From Pelagibius sp. (GTDB lineage: Bacteria; Pseudomonadota; Alphaproteobacteria; Kiloniellales; Kiloniellaceae): a DNA stretch of 52,458 nt. Positions within the stretch are counted from its first letter, which is position 1. The number at the start of each line of letters is the position of its first letter. The stretch is taken from NCBI RefSeq assembly GCF_028289705.1, contig NZ_JANQOI010000070.1, positions 1-52,458 of the forward strand. Direction: 5' to 3'. A program made the translations under genes and the position numbers. A model generated the notes under the pieces. The model saw only the letters and a program-made list of their open reading frames with translations. It was not told the DNA's origin and ran no database searches. Of the stretch, positions 32,454 through 43,966 are shown piece after piece.

Positions 32454-33422
32454 CTATAGCCAGCCAGCAGCCTTATACCATGCGAGGGTCCTTGAGAAAC
32501 CCTCCTCGAACGCCACCAGCGGGCGCCAAGGAACCAGATCGCCGAGCAGATTGCTGCGGCAGACCCAGTCCGGATGGGCAATCTCGTTCACCTTCCCCTG
32601 GGACAGCACCGAGGCGCGCCCGGTCAGCATGGCCATTCCGCTGCTGATGCCCGCCACCAGCCGCAGCAGCGGCCCCGGTACGGCCAGGCTGCGCACCCGA
32701 CGCCCAAGCTGGCGTTCGGCCGCAGCGACGACGTCGGCCCATGCATAGCCGCCAGGCCTGGCATCATCAAGCTCGATGATGTGGGGCTCCGGCGGGGATG
32801 CCTGCAACAACGCCTCCACCGCGGCGGCAAGATCCTCGACGTAGATCATGGAGAAGCGGCCGGCACCGCCCGGGATGAGCGCGAACCCGCGGGCGAACTG
32901 GCGAAAGAGGTCCAAGGTGGCCCGGTCACCGGGCCCATAGACCACCGGGGGCCGCAGGACCTGCCAGGACAGGCCCTCCGCTTTACGCCGCAGCAGGTCT
33001 TCGGCCTCCCGCTTGCTGGCCGCATAGGGCGAGAGCCCGGGCTCGCGGGCGGCCAGGGAGGAGATGAGCAGGAACCGCGGCGCGCCGGGCGCCGCTGCCG
33101 CCGCCTCGGCCAGGCGGGCGGTTCCGATGCCGTTGACGGCGTGAAACTCGCTGCGCCGCCGGGCCGCCACAAGGCCGGCGCAGTGCACCACGGCGTCGGC
33201 ACCGGCGACCAGCTCGCTCAAGGCCGCAGGGGAGTCCAGCGCGCCTTGCACCGGCGTCACCAGCTCACCGAGGTCGCCTAGCGCGCTGTCCTGCAAGGGC
33301 CTGCGGACCAGGGCCCTGACCCGCCATCCACCGGCGGCCAGCCGGCGGGCGATATGGCCGCCCACAAAGCCCGTGGCCCCGGTCAGGGCAACGGTTCCGG
33401 CTTGCGGTGTCTGGCTGGTCAT
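32454..33422 (-). CDS. cerR: Ceramide reductase-type extended SDR (NAD-dependent epimerase/dehydratase family)
   Basis: This 322-residue extended short-chain dehydrogenase has the nucleotide-binding GATGFVGG (15-22), the catalytic YAASK (Y133, K137), and VLRPPVVYGPGDR and FSMIYVEDLA of the epimerase subfamily. In Caulobacter the homologue at the same position (CerR) reduces the 3-keto group of the sphingolipid. It lies between the acyl-ACP ligase (47 bases upstream) and acpR on the same strand. A nucleotide-sugar epimerase reading is possible from the family alone, but synteny strongly favours the reductase. Confidence 0.85.
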   Translation of the reverse strand: MTSQTPQAGTVALTGATGFVGGHIARRLAAGGWRVRALVRRPLQDSALGDLGELVTPVQGALDSPAALSELVAGADAVVHCAGLVAARRRSEFHAVNGIGTARLAEAAAAAPGAPRFLLISSLAAREPGLSPYAASKREAEDLLRRKAEGLSWQVLRPPVVYGPGDRATLDLFRQFARGFALIPGGAGRFSMIYVEDLAAAVEALLQASPPEPHIIELDDARPGGYAWADVVAAAERQLGRRVRSLAVPGPLLRLVAGISSGMAMLTGRASVLSQGKVNEIAHPDWVCRSNLLGDLVPWRPLVAFEEGFSRTLAWYKAAGWL

Positions 33423-33469
33423 GGGGAGCTAATCTAGAGCGATCGCGGCGCTCCCCCGCGGTGCGCCGG

Positions 33470-35254
<1,785 letters not shown>

Positions 35255-35850
35255 TATTCAATCCCTAGCTTTTCTCTTTACCTGGCTTTCCTGTGTCTTT
35301 TTTCGGGCAGATTGTCCTTTTGCCTCAGGCTGAGCCTTTCCTTCGTGACGCTGCCCGTGCCCCCCTGGAGAAACTAAGTCAACGAAACATGCGGTCGCCC
35401 GCCGCCGGGCCAGCCTGGCAGCGTGCGCAATCGGTATCGCGGCAGTGCGGATTTGCCCGACAAGATTGGATTCCCCCAAATCCCCCGCAGATTCTCTAGA
35501 GTCGTGTGATTTTCACAAAAGGTCAACGGGGTTACATGCATTTCAATGTAGGCAGCCCAATTCCGTGAACCGTTCGAGACGAATCCGGCCTCATGTTGGG
35601 GGACGGGATGACGGCGTCGTCGCATTTGTTACGGGCCTGTGATTTACGACAGATGCCCCGAAGGATCAATCGCTGAGCCCGACAATCCCTCGGATACTCT
35701 CGCGCCCGCTGCAATCCGCGGCCCGAGTCCGCTGGGACCAAAACCGCCGACCAGCCGATCCATTGGCACCTGACCATCCCCTGTCGCGCGCCGCCGCAGC
35801 CCCAACGCAGTCTGGGAGCCGTGCCGACCGAGACCCTCTCCAAAACACCG
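35255..35850. promoter_or_regulatory. Long non-coding region upstream of aasR
   Basis: Nearly 600 bases without a credible gene lie between aasR (start 35254) and the 3' end of the Gfo/Idh gene, both on the minus strand. The first ~300 bases are visibly richer in A/T than the surrounding genes and should contain the sphingolipid operon promoter. A short palindrome TGTGATTTTCACA at 35505-35517 resembles Crp/FNR half-sites but has a 3-base gap instead of 6. Small open frames here lack ribosome sites and look accidental. Confidence 0.45.
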
Positions 35851-36885
35851 TCAGCAGCGGAGACGGGCTCCACTGTCGCTCGAGTCTCTGATCATCTCGA
35901 TTAGACGGATAGTGTCGCGGGCTTCTTCCGCCCGGACGGGCGGCGGTGTACCGCTTTCCAGCGCCTCGCGCAAGAGGGCATAGAAGCGGTGATGTGCGCC
36001 TGGCAGGCTCGGTTCGAAGCGGGTGCTGGCCTGGCCATCCTGGTAGGTGGTCACCCGGGCCCAGCGGTCCTGCGGCTCGACGCCGAAGCCCTCGTCCAGC
36101 GGCGTCATACCGGCCCGCAGCTGGTCCTCCTGGATATCCATGAAACGTTTCATGTAGGAGCCGTGGGTGCCGTGGACGGCATAGCGGGTCGAGGGATCCG
36201 GGACGCAATAGCTTGCGAAGAGGTCGATCCTGAGGTCGCCCTTGCCCATGCGGGCGTGAAAGGCGTCGGCGATCTGGCCGCCGCGGCGCTGGCTGACGAG
36301 GTCCCCCTCCACCCAGTCGGGAAGGCCGAAGAGATGCAAGGCTTGGTCGATCAGGTGGGCCCCGAGATCGTAGTGGATCCCGACGCCGGGGGCCGGTGCC
36401 TCCTGCCAGCGTTCCGTCACCTCCGGCCGGAAGAACTCGAAATGCGCGCGGTAGCTCTTGATCTCGCCCAGCTCGCCGGCCTCGATCAGGGCCTTCAGCG
36501 TCAGGAAGTCGGAATCCCAGCGGCGGTTCTGGAAACAGGTGGCGACCCGCCCCGCCGCGGCCGCCGCGGCGATTACGGCATCGGCTTCCGCAACGCTCGG
36601 TGTAAAGGGCTTATCGGAGACCACGTGCTTGCCCGCGGCCAGGGCCTCCAGCATCAGCCCCGGGTGGGTCGGGCTGGGGGTCGCCAACACCGCGAGATCC
36701 ACGTCGGGATCGGCGAAGAGCGCGGCCGGCGTCGGGTGGACTCGCGCGTCCGGGTGGTCGGCATGGACCTTGGCGCTGTCGGAGGACGCCACCGCGACAA
36801 GATCGAGGCCCGCCGCGGCAAACAGCGGCGCGTGAAACACCTTGCCGGCCAGCCCGTAACCGACCAATCCGACCCTTAGTGTCAT
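35851..36885 (-). CDS. Gfo/Idh/MocA-family sugar oxidoreductase
   Basis: This 344-residue NAD(P)-dependent dehydrogenase starts at ATG 36885; the frame runs on to 36942, inside a palindrome. The nucleotide site is VGLVGYGLAGKVFHAP (G9-G14), the catalytic-type lysine sits in VVSDKPF (K92), and the substrate domain carries GIHYDLGAHLIDQALHLFG. Members oxidise or epimerise sugars and inositols. It follows the sugar ABC importer genes on the same strand across a 123-base gap holding a 28-bp stem-loop, so it likely processes the imported sugar. The long gap and hairpin suggest lower or separate expression. Confidence 0.88.
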   Translation of the reverse strand: MTLRVGLVGYGLAGKVFHAPLFAAAGLDLVAVASSDSAKVHADHPDARVHPTPAALFADPDVDLAVLATPSPTHPGLMLEALAAGKHVVSDKPFTPSVAEADAVIAAAAAAGRVATCFQNRRWDSDFLTLKALIEAGELGEIKSYRAHFEFFRPEVTERWQEAPAPGVGIHYDLGAHLIDQALHLFGLPDWVEGDLVSQRRGGQIADAFHARMGKGDLRIDLFASYCVPDPSTRYAVHGTHGSYMKRFMDIQEDQLRAGMTPLDEGFGVEPQDRWARVTTYQDGQASTRFEPSLPGAHHRFYALLREALESGTPPPVRAEEARDTIRLIEMIRDSSDSGARLRC

Positions 36886-36917
36886 GACTGTTCTCGTTCT
36901 CCGAACTCGAAGCGGTT

Positions 36918-36988
36918 CCGGCCCGCACCCCCGCCCGGCCACCCACTAGGATACTCGCGCTGGGTGGCCGGGCGGGGGTGCGGGCCGG
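36918..36988. repeat. 28-bp perfect inverted repeat (stem-loop) between ABC ATPase and oxidoreductase genes
   Basis: Left arm 36918-36945 and right arm 36961-36988 are exact reverse complements over 28 bases, with a 15-base loop (CTAGGATACTCGCGC). The arms are almost pure G/C (right arm begins TGGGTGGCCGGGCGGGGGTG). No T-run follows on either strand, so it is not a typical Rho-independent terminator. It may stabilise the 3' end of the importer mRNA or be a REP-like palindrome. Confidence 0.85.
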
Positions 36989-37008
36989 TGCCGAAAGACA
37001 AGAACACC

Positions 37009-38109
<1,101 letters not shown>

Positions 38110-38127
38110 GATTACCCCCTAGCGGAC

Positions 38128-39009
38128 CTAGCCCTTCACCGCGCCGGCCATGAGCCCGCGCACGAAGTAGCGGCCGGATACGACATAGACGACGAGCGTG
38201 GGCAAGGCCGCGAGGATCGCCCCGGCGAAGTGGACGTTGTATTCCTTCACCCCGGTGGAGGAACTCACCAGGTTGTTCAGGGCCACCGTCATGGGCTGGC
38301 TGTCGAAGTCGGCGAAGGAAGCGCCGAAAAGGAAGTCGTTCCAGACGTTGGTGAACTGCCAGATCACGGTGACCACGATGATGGGCCCGGACGACGGCAG
38401 CAGGATGCGGCGGAAAATGCGGAAGAATCCGGCGCCGTCGATGGTCGCCGCCCGGATCAGCTCGCTGGGAAAGGCATCGTAGTAGTTGCGGAAGAACAGG
38501 GTGGTGAAGCCCAGGCCGTAGACAACATGGACCAGCACCAGCCCCCAGGTGGTGCCGGCTATCCCCAGCAGGCCGAGAATCCGCGCCATGGGAATGAGCA
38601 CGATCTGGAAGGGGATGAAGCAGGAAAACAGCATAAGCCCGAAGACGATGCGGTGGCCGCGGAACCGCCACTTGGTCAGCACATAGCCGTTCAGCGCGCC
38701 CAGGAAGGTGGCGATGAAGACCGCCGGAACCACCATCATGATGGAGTTGACGAAGTAGGGCGAGAGACCGGTGGGCTGCACGCCGATCTGCGCCTCTCCC
38801 CAGGCATTGATCCAGGGCGCGATGGTGAAGACCTCCGGCAGCGCCAGCATATTGCCGGAGCGGATTTCCTCCAGCGGCTTCACCGAATTCACCAGCATGA
38901 CGAAGAGCGGCAGCAGGTAATAGACCGCGAAGAGAATCAGCACCGCGAAGATGGCCACGCGGGTGATCACGCCGGTGCGCAGGGCGATGTCGTTGCTGGC
39001 CGCGCTCAT
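38128..39009 (-). CDS. Sugar ABC importer permease (second, MalG type)
   Basis: This 293-residue permease starts at ATG 39009, overlapping the preceding permease stop in ATGA. It has six hydrophobic segments and the EAA loop YYDAFPSELIRAATIDGAGFFRIFRRILLP that docks on the ATPase. It continues with an NDFLFGASFADFDSQPMTVAL-like stretch typical of MalG-type subunits. It is part of the binding protein-permease-permease-ATPase operon. The longer open frame to 39693 is a shadow. Confidence 0.9.
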   Translation of the reverse strand: MSAASNDIALRTGVITRVAIFAVLILFAVYYLLPLFVMLVNSVKPLEEIRSGNMLALPEVFTIAPWINAWGEAQIGVQPTGLSPYFVNSIMMVVPAVFIATFLGALNGYVLTKWRFRGHRIVFGLMLFSCFIPFQIVLIPMARILGLLGIAGTTWGLVLVHVVYGLGFTTLFFRNYYDAFPSELIRAATIDGAGFFRIFRRILLPSSGPIIVVTVIWQFTNVWNDFLFGASFADFDSQPMTVALNNLVSSSTGVKEYNVHFAGAILAALPTLVVYVVSGRYFVRGLMAGAVKG

Positions 39010-39890
39010 GTCCGCTTCTCCCTCAGCTCGCTGTAGAGATAGGGTATGATGATGGAGGCGATCATGATCAGCATGATCACCGCCGAGGAGGCGCCGACCC
39101 CCATCTGGTTGCGGGTGAAGGTGTAGGAGTACATGAAGGTCGCCGGCATCTCGGTGGCCCGTCCCGGGCCGCCGTTGGTCAGCGCGATCACCAGGTCGTA
39201 GGACTTGATCGCCAGGTGGGCGAGCACGACGAAGGCCGAGAGGAAGGCCGGCCGTAGCATGGGAATGACGATGCGGCGGTAGAGCTTCCAGGCCGAGGCG
39301 CCGTCGATCTGCGCGGCCTTCAGGATCTCGTTGTCGATGCCGCGCAGGCCGGCCAGGAACATCGCCATGACGAAGCCGGAGGACTGCCAGACGGCGGCGA
39401 TGACGATGGTGTAGATCGCCATGTCGCGGTCCTTGATCCACCGGAACTCGAAGGATTCCCAACCCCAGAGGTGCATCACGTTTTCCAGGCCGATCCCGGG
39501 ATCGAGGAACCACTTCCAGGCGGTGCCGGTGACGATGAAGGAGAGCGCCATGGGATAGAGGAAGATCGGTCGCAGCACACCCTCGCCACGGATCTTCTGG
39601 TCCAGCAGGATGGCCAGCCCCAGGCCGATCACCGTGCAGATGCCGATGTAGAGCACCCCGAAGATCGCCAGGTTGCTGAGGGCGGTCGACCAATGGCGCA
39701 GGCTGAAGAGCTTGAAGTAGTTGGCAAAGCCCACCAGGTCGAAGGACGGCAGCATGCGCGAGCCGGTGAACGACAGATAGCCGGTGAAGACGATGAAGCC
39801 GTAGACGAAGATCAGGATCAGAACGAAGCTCGGCGACAGCACGAGTTTCGGCAGCAGATCCTGGGCAGTGGCGCGCAGGCGGGTCGGCAT
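39006..39890 (-). CDS. Sugar ABC importer permease (first, MalF type)
   Basis: This 294-residue permease starts at ATG 39890 (MPTRLRATAQDLLPKLVLSP); an upstream extension to 40031 would be basic and unnatural. It has six helices and the EAA loop LRGIDNEILKAAQIDGASAWKLYRRIVIPMLRP, followed by LTNGGPGRATEMPATFMY, the family hallmark of MalF-type partners. It forms the translocation channel with the second permease and lies 88 bases downstream of the binding-protein gene. Confidence 0.9.
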   Translation of the reverse strand: MPTRLRATAQDLLPKLVLSPSFVLILIFVYGFIVFTGYLSFTGSRMLPSFDLVGFANYFKLFSLRHWSTALSNLAIFGVLYIGICTVIGLGLAILLDQKIRGEGVLRPIFLYPMALSFIVTGTAWKWFLDPGIGLENVMHLWGWESFEFRWIKDRDMAIYTIVIAAVWQSSGFVMAMFLAGLRGIDNEILKAAQIDGASAWKLYRRIVIPMLRPAFLSAFVVLAHLAIKSYDLVIALTNGGPGRATEMPATFMYSYTFTRNQMGVGASSAVIMLIMIASIIIPYLYSELREKRT

Positions 39891-39978
39891 GGCGAAGACG
39901 TCAGCTCTTGAGTGAGGCGCGGGGCCCGGGGAAGCGGCGCCCGAAACGAGGTCCGGGCGCCGCTTGCGCAGCGGGAGG

Positions 39979-41238
39979 TTACTGCGCGGCGTCCACCGCG
40001 TTGACCAGCTCTTCAGCGGCCGTCGCGGCATCGAATTCGCCGTTGAAGTGCGCGGTCACGACGTCGTAGATCGCGTTCTTCACGGATGCCGGCGCGGCAT
40101 GGCCGTGGGCCATGGAGCCGAAGAGCTTGCCGGCGTCGTTGGCCGCGGCGAGCTGCTTCATGCCCTTCTTGCCGCAGGCATCGAAGTCGGCATCGGAGAC
40201 GTCGGTGCGCGCCGGCACCGAGCCCTTGACGACGTTGAAGGCGGACTGGAAGGAGGGCGCCATGATGGAGGAGGCCAGCTTCACCTGCGCATCGCGCCGC
40301 TCGGTGCCGACCGAGAACATGGCGAACTGGTCGGAGTTGAAGGTCACCGTGCCGTCGGTGCCGGGGAAGCGGAAGCAGAGGAAGTCCTGATCCGGTGTCA
40401 GGCCGGCCTTGAGGAACTCGCCCTTGGCCCAGTCGCCCATGAACTGCAGCCCGGCCTTGCCCTCGATCACCATGGCCGAAGCCAGGTTCCAGTCGCGGCC
40501 GGAGAAGTTCTCGTCGACGAAGCCGCGCAGGGTTTCCATGCGCTGGAAGGCCTCGGTCATCTGCGCGCCGCCCAGGGCATCGGGATCGAGATCGATGAAG
40601 GCGGCCTTGTAGAAGTCAGGCCCGCCGACGCTCATCACCACGGCGTCGAAGATCGTCGCGTCCTGCCAGGCCTGCCCGCCATGGGCCACCGCCACATAGC
40701 CGGCATCCTGGATCTTCGTCAGGGCCGCGACCAGTTCGTCCCAAGTGTTGGGCTGGGCGATGCCGAGTTCGTCGAAGATCTTCTTGTTGGCCCAGACCCA
40801 GTTGGTCGAGTGCACGTTGACCGGCGCGGAGATCCACTTGCCGTCGTGCTTGGCGAAGCGCTGCAGGGCGGCCGGCACCACTGTGTCCCAGTTCTCCGAG
40901 GCCGCCAGCTCGTTGAGGTCCGCCAGGGCCCCCTCCTGGGCCCAGTCCTGGATGTCGAAGCCCAGCATCTGCACCGCCGTGGGCGCGTTGCCGGCGGTCA
41001 CCCGGGCGCGCAGCACGGTCATCGCCTGCTCGCCGCCACCGCCGGCCACCGGCATGTCCTGCCAGCCGACGCCTTTGCTCTCGAGGTCCTCTTTCAGGAC
41101 GTTCAGCGCGGCCGCCTCGCCGCCCGACGTCCACCAGTGCAGCACCTCCACCTCTTCCGCGGCCGCGGCCGGGCCGCCGGCCACAAGTGCCAGAGCCACC
41201 AGGCTAGCGGAAAGCTTCAAGCCAAAGCGGGTCATCAT
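39979..41238 (-). CDS. Sugar ABC importer substrate-binding protein
   Basis: This 419-residue family-1 solute-binding protein has a signal peptide ([20 protein letters not shown] then GGPAAAAEE). The mature start [25 protein letters not shown] is typical of glucose/mannose- or oligosaccharide-binding proteins, and [27 protein letters not shown] is also typical. GGAGG lies 5 bases before ATG 41238. It is the first gene of the importer operon and has a LacI-type operator overlapping its promoter. Aromatic-rich NVHSTNW and [10 protein letters not shown] segments suit a sugar site; the exact sugar is unknown. Confidence 0.9.
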   Translation of the reverse strand: MMTRFGLKLSASLVALALVAGGPAAAAEEVEVLHWWTSGGEAAALNVLKEDLESKGVGWQDMPVAGGGGEQAMTVLRARVTAGNAPTAVQMLGFDIQDWAQEGALADLNELAASENWDTVVPAALQRFAKHDGKWISAPVNVHSTNWVWANKKIFDELGIAQPNTWDELVAALTKIQDAGYVAVAHGGQAWQDATIFDAVVMSVGGPDFYKAAFIDLDPDALGGAQMTEAFQRMETLRGFVDENFSGRDWNLASAMVIEGKAGLQFMGDWAKGEFLKAGLTPDQDFLCFRFPGTDGTVTFNSDQFAMFSVGTERRDAQVKLASSIMAPSFQSAFNVVKGSVPARTDVSDADFDACGKKGMKQLAAANDAGKLFGSMAHGHAAPASVKNAIYDVVTAHFNGEFDAATAAEELVNAVDAAQ

Positions 41239-41281
41239 GTTCCTCCCAGTTCAGGTCTGTGTTCACAGTTCAACTTTCCTT

Positions 41282-41299
41282 ATCTGTAACGTTACAGAT
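41282..41299. promoter_or_regulatory. LacI-type operator 1 (perfect 18-bp palindrome)
   Basis: ATCTGTAACGTTACAGAT is a perfect palindrome with the central CG typical of LacI/GalR operators. It covers the -10 region of the putative importer promoter, so binding of the divergent LacI-type protein should repress the operon. Confidence 0.8.
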
Positions 41300-41311
41300 C
41301 CGTTCGGTCAA
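41283..41311 (-). promoter_or_regulatory. Putative promoter of the sugar importer operon
   Basis: On the minus strand TTGACC (41311-41306) and TACAGA (41288-41283) are 17 bases apart, placing the start about 40 bases before the binding-protein ATG at 41238. Operator 1 overlaps the -10 box and part of the spacer. The region beyond (about 41320-41400) is strikingly A/T-rich. Confidence 0.5.
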
Positions 41312-41418
41312 CTCCCCCTTTGAGGAAAAATAGAGAACATACATAATATACTGATATATATGAAATATTAGGAACCGAAACATCGATGAATAAAGGAATC
41401 GCCAGAATCCCCGTTGCG

Positions 41419-41436
41419 ATCTGTAACGATACAGGT
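41419..41436. promoter_or_regulatory. LacI-type operator 2 (near-palindrome)
   Basis: ATCTGTAACGATACAGGT matches operator 1 in 16 of 18 positions, with the first ten bases identical. It lies 51 bases before the repressor ATG at 41487, which suggests autoregulation or looping with operator 1 about 137 bases away. Confidence 0.75.
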
Positions 41437-41486
41437 ATAGTCGCGGGGTTTCCACGCGGCCCCTCGAGGCCGGGAGCAGCACCAGA

Positions 41487-42599
41487 ATGGCACCGAAAAG
41501 CAGGGCCAGGACAGACGCCAGCAAGACCCGGGCGGCCGCGCCGCAGGGCAGCGCCTCCCTGCCGCCGGACAGCGGCAAGCGCCCGACCCTGAAGACCATC
41601 GCCGAGATCGCCAATCTGGGGGTGACCACGGTCTCCCGGGCGCTGAAGGACGGGCCGGAGATCGGCGAGGAAACCAAGAAGCGGGTGCGCCGCATCGCCC
41701 GGGATATCGGCTACCGCCCGGACCGCGCCGGGGTGCGTCTGCGCACCGGCAAGACCAACGTGATCAGCCTGGTGCTCAATCCCCATGAGGAGGTCATGGG
41801 CTACGGCACCTCCATGATCTTCGGCATCTCCCAGGCGCTGCGGGAGACCGCCTATCACCTGGTGGTGACCCCCCACTTTCTGGGCGGCGATCCCATGGAG
41901 CCGATCCGCTACATCATCGAGACCGGCTCGGCCGACGGGATCATCCTCTCGCGCACCCGGCCCCAGGACGTGCGCATCCGTTATCTCCTGGAGATGGACT
42001 TTCCCTTCGTCTCCCACGGGCGCACCGAGCTGGCGACGCCGCATCCCTACCACGACTTCGACAACTACGCCTTCGCCTTCGAGGCCGCCAAGCGCCTGAC
42101 CGAGAAGGGCCGTCGGCGGCTCAGCCTCATCGCGCCGCCCGAAGGCGTCACCTACCACAATCACATGATGATGGGCTTCGAGCGGGCCGTGCACCACTTT
42201 GGCGCCGCCATTGTCCCCACCCCGGGCATCGACACCGATTCCGCGCCCGACGCCATTCGCACGGCGGTGCGCGCGCTGGTCGGGAACGGCGCGCGCCCGG
42301 ACGGCTTCATCTGCAGTGGCGACGTCTCGGCGCTGGCCCTGGGCGCGGGCCTGCGCGATGCCGGGATGATGCCGGGCCAGGACTTCGATCTGGTGGCCAA
42401 GCAGACCTCCTCGGTGCTCGACCACACCACGCCCGCCATCGACACGATTTTCGAGGACCTGACCGCCACCGGCCACGCCCTGGCAAGCATCCTGGTCCGG
42501 CGCATCAACGAGGAACCCATCGACACCCTGCAAAGCATCAGAGTGCCGGAACTGCGGTTCAGAACGCAGCACCCGCCCGCAGCCGCGGCGCGGCAATGA
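41487..42599 (+). CDS. LacI-family transcriptional repressor
   Basis: This 370-residue regulator has a 34-residue basic N-terminal extension. The LacI helix-turn-helix follows (LKTIAEIANLGVTTVSRALKDG, about 35-56) with its hinge (IGYRPDRAGVRLRTGKTNVI), then a periplasmic-binding-protein-like effector domain. It diverges from the sugar importer operon; two operators lie between them. It overlaps the DUF1479 open frame at its 3' end, so it may be co-transcribed with that gene. The ligand is presumably the imported sugar or a derivative. Confidence 0.9.
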   Translation: MAPKSRARTDASKTRAAAPQGSASLPPDSGKRPTLKTIAEIANLGVTTVSRALKDGPEIGEETKKRVRRIARDIGYRPDRAGVRLRTGKTNVISLVLNPHEEVMGYGTSMIFGISQALRETAYHLVVTPHFLGGDPMEPIRYIIETGSADGIILSRTRPQDVRIRYLLEMDFPFVSHGRTELATPHPYHDFDNYAFAFEAAKRLTEKGRRRLSLIAPPEGVTYHNHMMMGFERAVHHFGAAIVPTPGIDTDSAPDAIRTAVRALVGNGARPDGFICSGDVSALALGAGLRDAGMMPGQDFDLVAKQTSSVLDHTTPAIDTIFEDLTATGHALASILVRRINEEPIDTLQSIRVPELRFRTQHPPAAAARQ

Positions 42600-42625
42600 C
42601 CGGCAGCAGCCATTCGGAGGACCCC

Positions 42626-43855
42626 ATGGACGAAACCATCCGTCACTTCATCGTCAAGGCCAAAGCCGAGCTGCGCGGCCGGCAGGACGTGGTCGCCGCC
42701 TTCGCCAAGGTGCGCGAGGGCATGCGAAGGGAGGTCGCGGCGCTCCTGGACGAGGAAGCCAGGACCGGCTCGGCGGTGCCGCAGATCGACTTCGCCGCGG
42801 TCCAGGCGGGCCGCGTGGCGTCGCAAGACCGCGACCGCATCCGCCGCCGTGGCGCGGTGGTCATCCGCGGCGTCTTCCCGCGCGCCCGGGCGGAAGCCTG
42901 GAACGCGGAGATCGGCAGCTACATCGCCGAGAACCGCTACCTGGAAAAGGCGCAGGAAAAGTCCGGGATGGACAAGTACTTCGACGGGCTCGACGCGGCG
43001 CGCCCGCAGATCTTCGGGCTCTACTGGTCGAAGCCCCAGATCATGGCCCGCCAGGCCCCGGAGATGGCCGAGACCAAGCGATTCCTCAACGGCCTCTGGG
43101 ACGTGCGCGGGCCCACCGGCCAGGAGTTCGATCCCGACAACGACTTCACCTATGCCGACCGCACGCGCCGGCGCCGCCCGGGGGACAGCAAACTCGGCCT
43201 CTCGCCGCACATGGACGCCGGCTCCTACGAGCGCTGGGTCGACCCGGCCTTCCAGAAGATCTACGAAGCCGTCTTCGGCGGCGACTGGACGGCCTACGAC
43301 CCCTGGAAGGCCACCTATCGCACCCAGACGCGCGAATACGCCTCGCCGGCAGTCTGCTCCATGTTCCGCTCCTTCCAGGGCTGGACCGCGCTCACCAGCC
43401 AGGGGCCTAATGACGGCACCTTGCAGCTCGTGCCGATCTCCTCGGCCATCGCCTACATGCTGCTGCGGGCCCTGCAGCCGGACGTGCCGGATGACGAGCT
43501 CTGCGGCGCCCTGCCGGGCCGCGCCCTCTGCGCCGACCCAACCTGGCACGAGGACCTGCTGGACGGCCTGGTCTCGATCCCCCGGGTGGAGCCGGGCGAT
43601 ACGGTCTGGTGGCACCCGGACATGATCCACGCCGTCGAGGACGTGCACAACGGCAACCACGAGTCCAACGTCATCTACATCGGCGCCTCGCCGCGCTGCC
43701 CCAAGAACGAGGCCTACGCCCGCAAGCAGGCCGCCGCCTTCCTCGCCGGCGAAAGCGCCCCGGACTTCGCCCCGGAGAACTACGAGGTCGACTTCAAGGG
43801 CCGCGCCACCCTCGACGACCTGACCGACCTCGGAAAAGCGCAGATGGCCTTGTAG
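42626..43855 (+). CDS. DUF1479-family protein (YbiU-like, 2OG-Fe(II) oxygenase-like)
   Basis: ATG 42626 follows GGAGG with a 5-base spacer and gives 409 residues. An ATG at 42596 overlapping the repressor stop would add ten. The family is uncharacterised but carries an Fe(II)-type facial triad pattern, LSPHMDAGSYERW near 194 and WWHPDMIHAVEDVH near 328-340, suggesting a 2-oxoglutarate-dependent dioxygenase fold. DUF1479 genes often sit beside sugar transporters. Here it follows the LacI repressor, so it may modify the imported sugar or a derivative. Reaction and substrate are not known. Confidence 0.85.
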   Translation: MDETIRHFIVKAKAELRGRQDVVAAFAKVREGMRREVAALLDEEARTGSAVPQIDFAAVQAGRVASQDRDRIRRRGAVVIRGVFPRARAEAWNAEIGSYIAENRYLEKAQEKSGMDKYFDGLDAARPQIFGLYWSKPQIMARQAPEMAETKRFLNGLWDVRGPTGQEFDPDNDFTYADRTRRRRPGDSKLGLSPHMDAGSYERWVDPAFQKIYEAVFGGDWTAYDPWKATYRTQTREYASPAVCSMFRSFQGWTALTSQGPNDGTLQLVPISSAIAYMLLRALQPDVPDDELCGALPGRALCADPTWHEDLLDGLVSIPRVEPGDTVWWHPDMIHAVEDVHNGNHESNVIYIGASPRCPKNEAYARKQAAAFLAGESAPDFAPENYEVDFKGRATLDDLTDLGKAQMAL

Positions 43856-43878
43856 GCCTTTGACTCGCAAGGGCGACT

Positions 43879-43955
43879 CTATCTGCAGACTGCGGCGCGC
43901 TTGACGAGATCGAAGAAGTTGGCCGCGTGGTTCTCGTACCGCGCAACGGTCCCCG
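43879..43955 (-). pseudogene. Remnant of an IS5-type transposase C-terminus
   Basis: On the minus strand a short frame ending at TAG 43879 reads VARYENHAANFFDLVKRAAV and then CR. This is the conserved tail of IS5-type transposases (RxATRYDKxAxNFLAxVxLA). No start, no further transposase domains and no terminal inverted repeats were seen. It is a scar of a past insertion at the 3' edge of the DUF1479 gene. Confidence 0.5.
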
Positions 43956-43966
43956 CGACCCTGGGC

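Noticed and set aside
35505-35517. TGTGATTTTCACA as a Crp or FNR operator
   Set aside because: The gap between half-sites is 3 bases, not 6 (Crp), and the half-sites do not match the FNR consensus; noted only as a palindrome.
35532-35873. Minus-strand ORF of 113 codons upstream of aasR
   Set aside because: No ribosome site, odd composition, and it overlaps the oxidoreductase 3' end; most likely chance.
36911-36990. Rho-independent terminator reading of the 28-bp inverted repeat
   Set aside because: Neither strand has a T-run after the stem; kept as a stem-loop of unknown role.
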